NCBI GenBank assembly: GCA_026987995.1
Contig: JALSMC010000312.1
Location: 1-6,056, forward strand
DNA length: 6,056 nt
DNA from: Sulfurimonas sp.
Lineage (GTDB): Bacteria; Campylobacterota; Campylobacteria; Campylobacterales; Sulfurimonadaceae
Direction of reading: 5' to 3'
Shown: in pieces, positions 5,819 to 6,056 of the stretch
Layout: each line of letters begins with the position of its first letter
Position numbering within the stretch: the stretch's first letter is position 1
The notes under the pieces: model-generated
The model's database searches: none
The model's input: the letters and a program-made list of their open reading frames with translations, nothing else
Told to the model about the DNA's origin: nothing
Made by a program: the position numbers and the translations under genes

Positions 5819-5944
5819 ATGAAAATAATTATTAGATGGATAGCTCCTGTTTTTTTATTAGTTATAGGAATTTACTTTCAAGTTTCTGAAGACTATAAAG
5901 AACTTTTAGTGCTTCCTAGGATTGGTGCAGTATTGCTATCTTAA
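5819..5944 (+). CDS. Small membrane protein of unknown function, 41 residues
   Basis: An ATG preceded by GAAGGGA and a consensus -10 box opens a 41-codon frame ending in TAA. The product begins MKIIIRWIAPVFLLVIGIYF: two basic residues (Lys2, Arg6), then one hydrophobic span of about residues 7-22 suited to a single membrane crossing with the N-terminus inside. A charged patch with E24, D25, K27 and E28 follows, then a second apolar stretch at residues 29-41 containing LPRIGAVLL. I do not recognise a family. It could be a genuine small membrane protein, a regulator of a larger complex, or the remnant of a longer protein whose second membrane segment is cut short. The frame stays open for 18 more codons after the TAA, but that extension has no strong protein character. 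The strong expression signals argue that it is translated. Its stop overlaps the stop of a probable convergent gene. Confidence 0.5.
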   Translation: MKIIIRWIAPVFLLVIGIYFQVSEDYKELLVLPRIGAVLLS

Positions 5945-6056
5945 ATCAAACTAGTGGATAACTTCAAAAGGGTATTTTTATCAGTTTCATTAATATTTTG
6001 AAGTAATTCGGTTACAAAGTCAGTGAACTTTTTAGCTGTGCTAAAATATATGTTTT
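5941..6056 (-). CDS. Probable C-terminal end of a convergent gene, partial
   Basis: On the minus strand one frame is open from the window edge to a TAA at 5943-5941, giving 37 residues that end TDKNTLLKLSTSLI and include AKKFTDFVTELLQNINE. Composition and the spacing of hydrophobic residues look like the amphipathic helical end of a real protein. The other two frames on this strand close quickly. The start lies outside the window and no domain can be named from this tail. The stop overlaps the stop of the 41-residue gene by a few bases, a tail-to-tail arrangement with no hairpin between them. A chance open frame of this size in AT-rich DNA is possible. Confidence 0.4.
   Translation of the reverse strand, partial: NIYFSTAKKFTDFVTELLQNINETDKNTLLKLSTSLI

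Noticed and set aside
1..6056. CRISPR array, tRNA or rRNA gene, insertion sequence, prophage or defence genes.
   Set aside because: No regularly spaced repeats, cloverleaf-like folds, transposase or integrase motifs or defence-family domains were seen on either strand.

Overview
The window reads as a piece of chromosome from an AT-rich member of the Campylobacterota (formerly Epsilonproteobacteria). A Sulfurimonas-like sulfur oxidiser or relative is my best guess. The evidence is the low-GC, A-ending codon use, the L13/S9 pair with compact leaders, a periplasmic alpha-carbonic anhydrase, and promoters that look like a bare -10 box behind T-rich DNA. The genus is inferred from sequence style, not from a database match.

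Layout. Positions 1-262 hold no convincing gene and carry the promoter and leader of the ribosomal operon. rplM (263-685) and rpsI (695-1087) form a tight pair encoding 50S protein L13 and 30S protein S9. A 159-bp gap follows, with a 10-bp hairpin that lacks a U-tract and a promoter candidate. Next is a run of four same-strand genes: an exported, probably lipid-anchored alpha-carbonic anhydrase (1247-2008), a DUF945/YdgA-like membrane-anchored protein (2062-3423), a family 5 peptide-type solute-binding protein without its transporter (3426-4925), and a Gph-like HAD phosphatase (preferred start 4925, end 5569). The last three are separated by 2 bp and by a one-base stop/start overlap, so they are almost certainly one transcript. 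The carbonic anhydrase may be read together with them or separately.

A strong 36-bp hairpin (2025-2060) lies between the carbonic anhydrase and the DUF945-like gene. It buries the latter's ribosome binding site, and a perfect TATAAT overlaps its left arm. This suggests that read-through and locally started transcripts are translated differently.

Positions 5570-5818 are intergenic and structured. A terminator-like hairpin (5578-5625) is followed by a perfect 12-bp inverted repeat (5730-5741 and 5781-5792) whose right arm overlaps the -10 box of a good promoter. That promoter and a strong Shine-Dalgarno sequence lead into a 41-residue hydrophobic small protein (5819-5944) of unknown function. 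The window ends in what is probably the C-terminus of a convergent minus-strand gene (5941-6056).

The protein-coding content is mostly ordinary housekeeping. I do not see a defence system, mobile element, CRISPR array or secondary-metabolite cluster. The parts most worth a second look are the ribosome-binding-site-masking hairpin at 2025-2060 and the dyad-controlled small membrane protein at 5730-5944.
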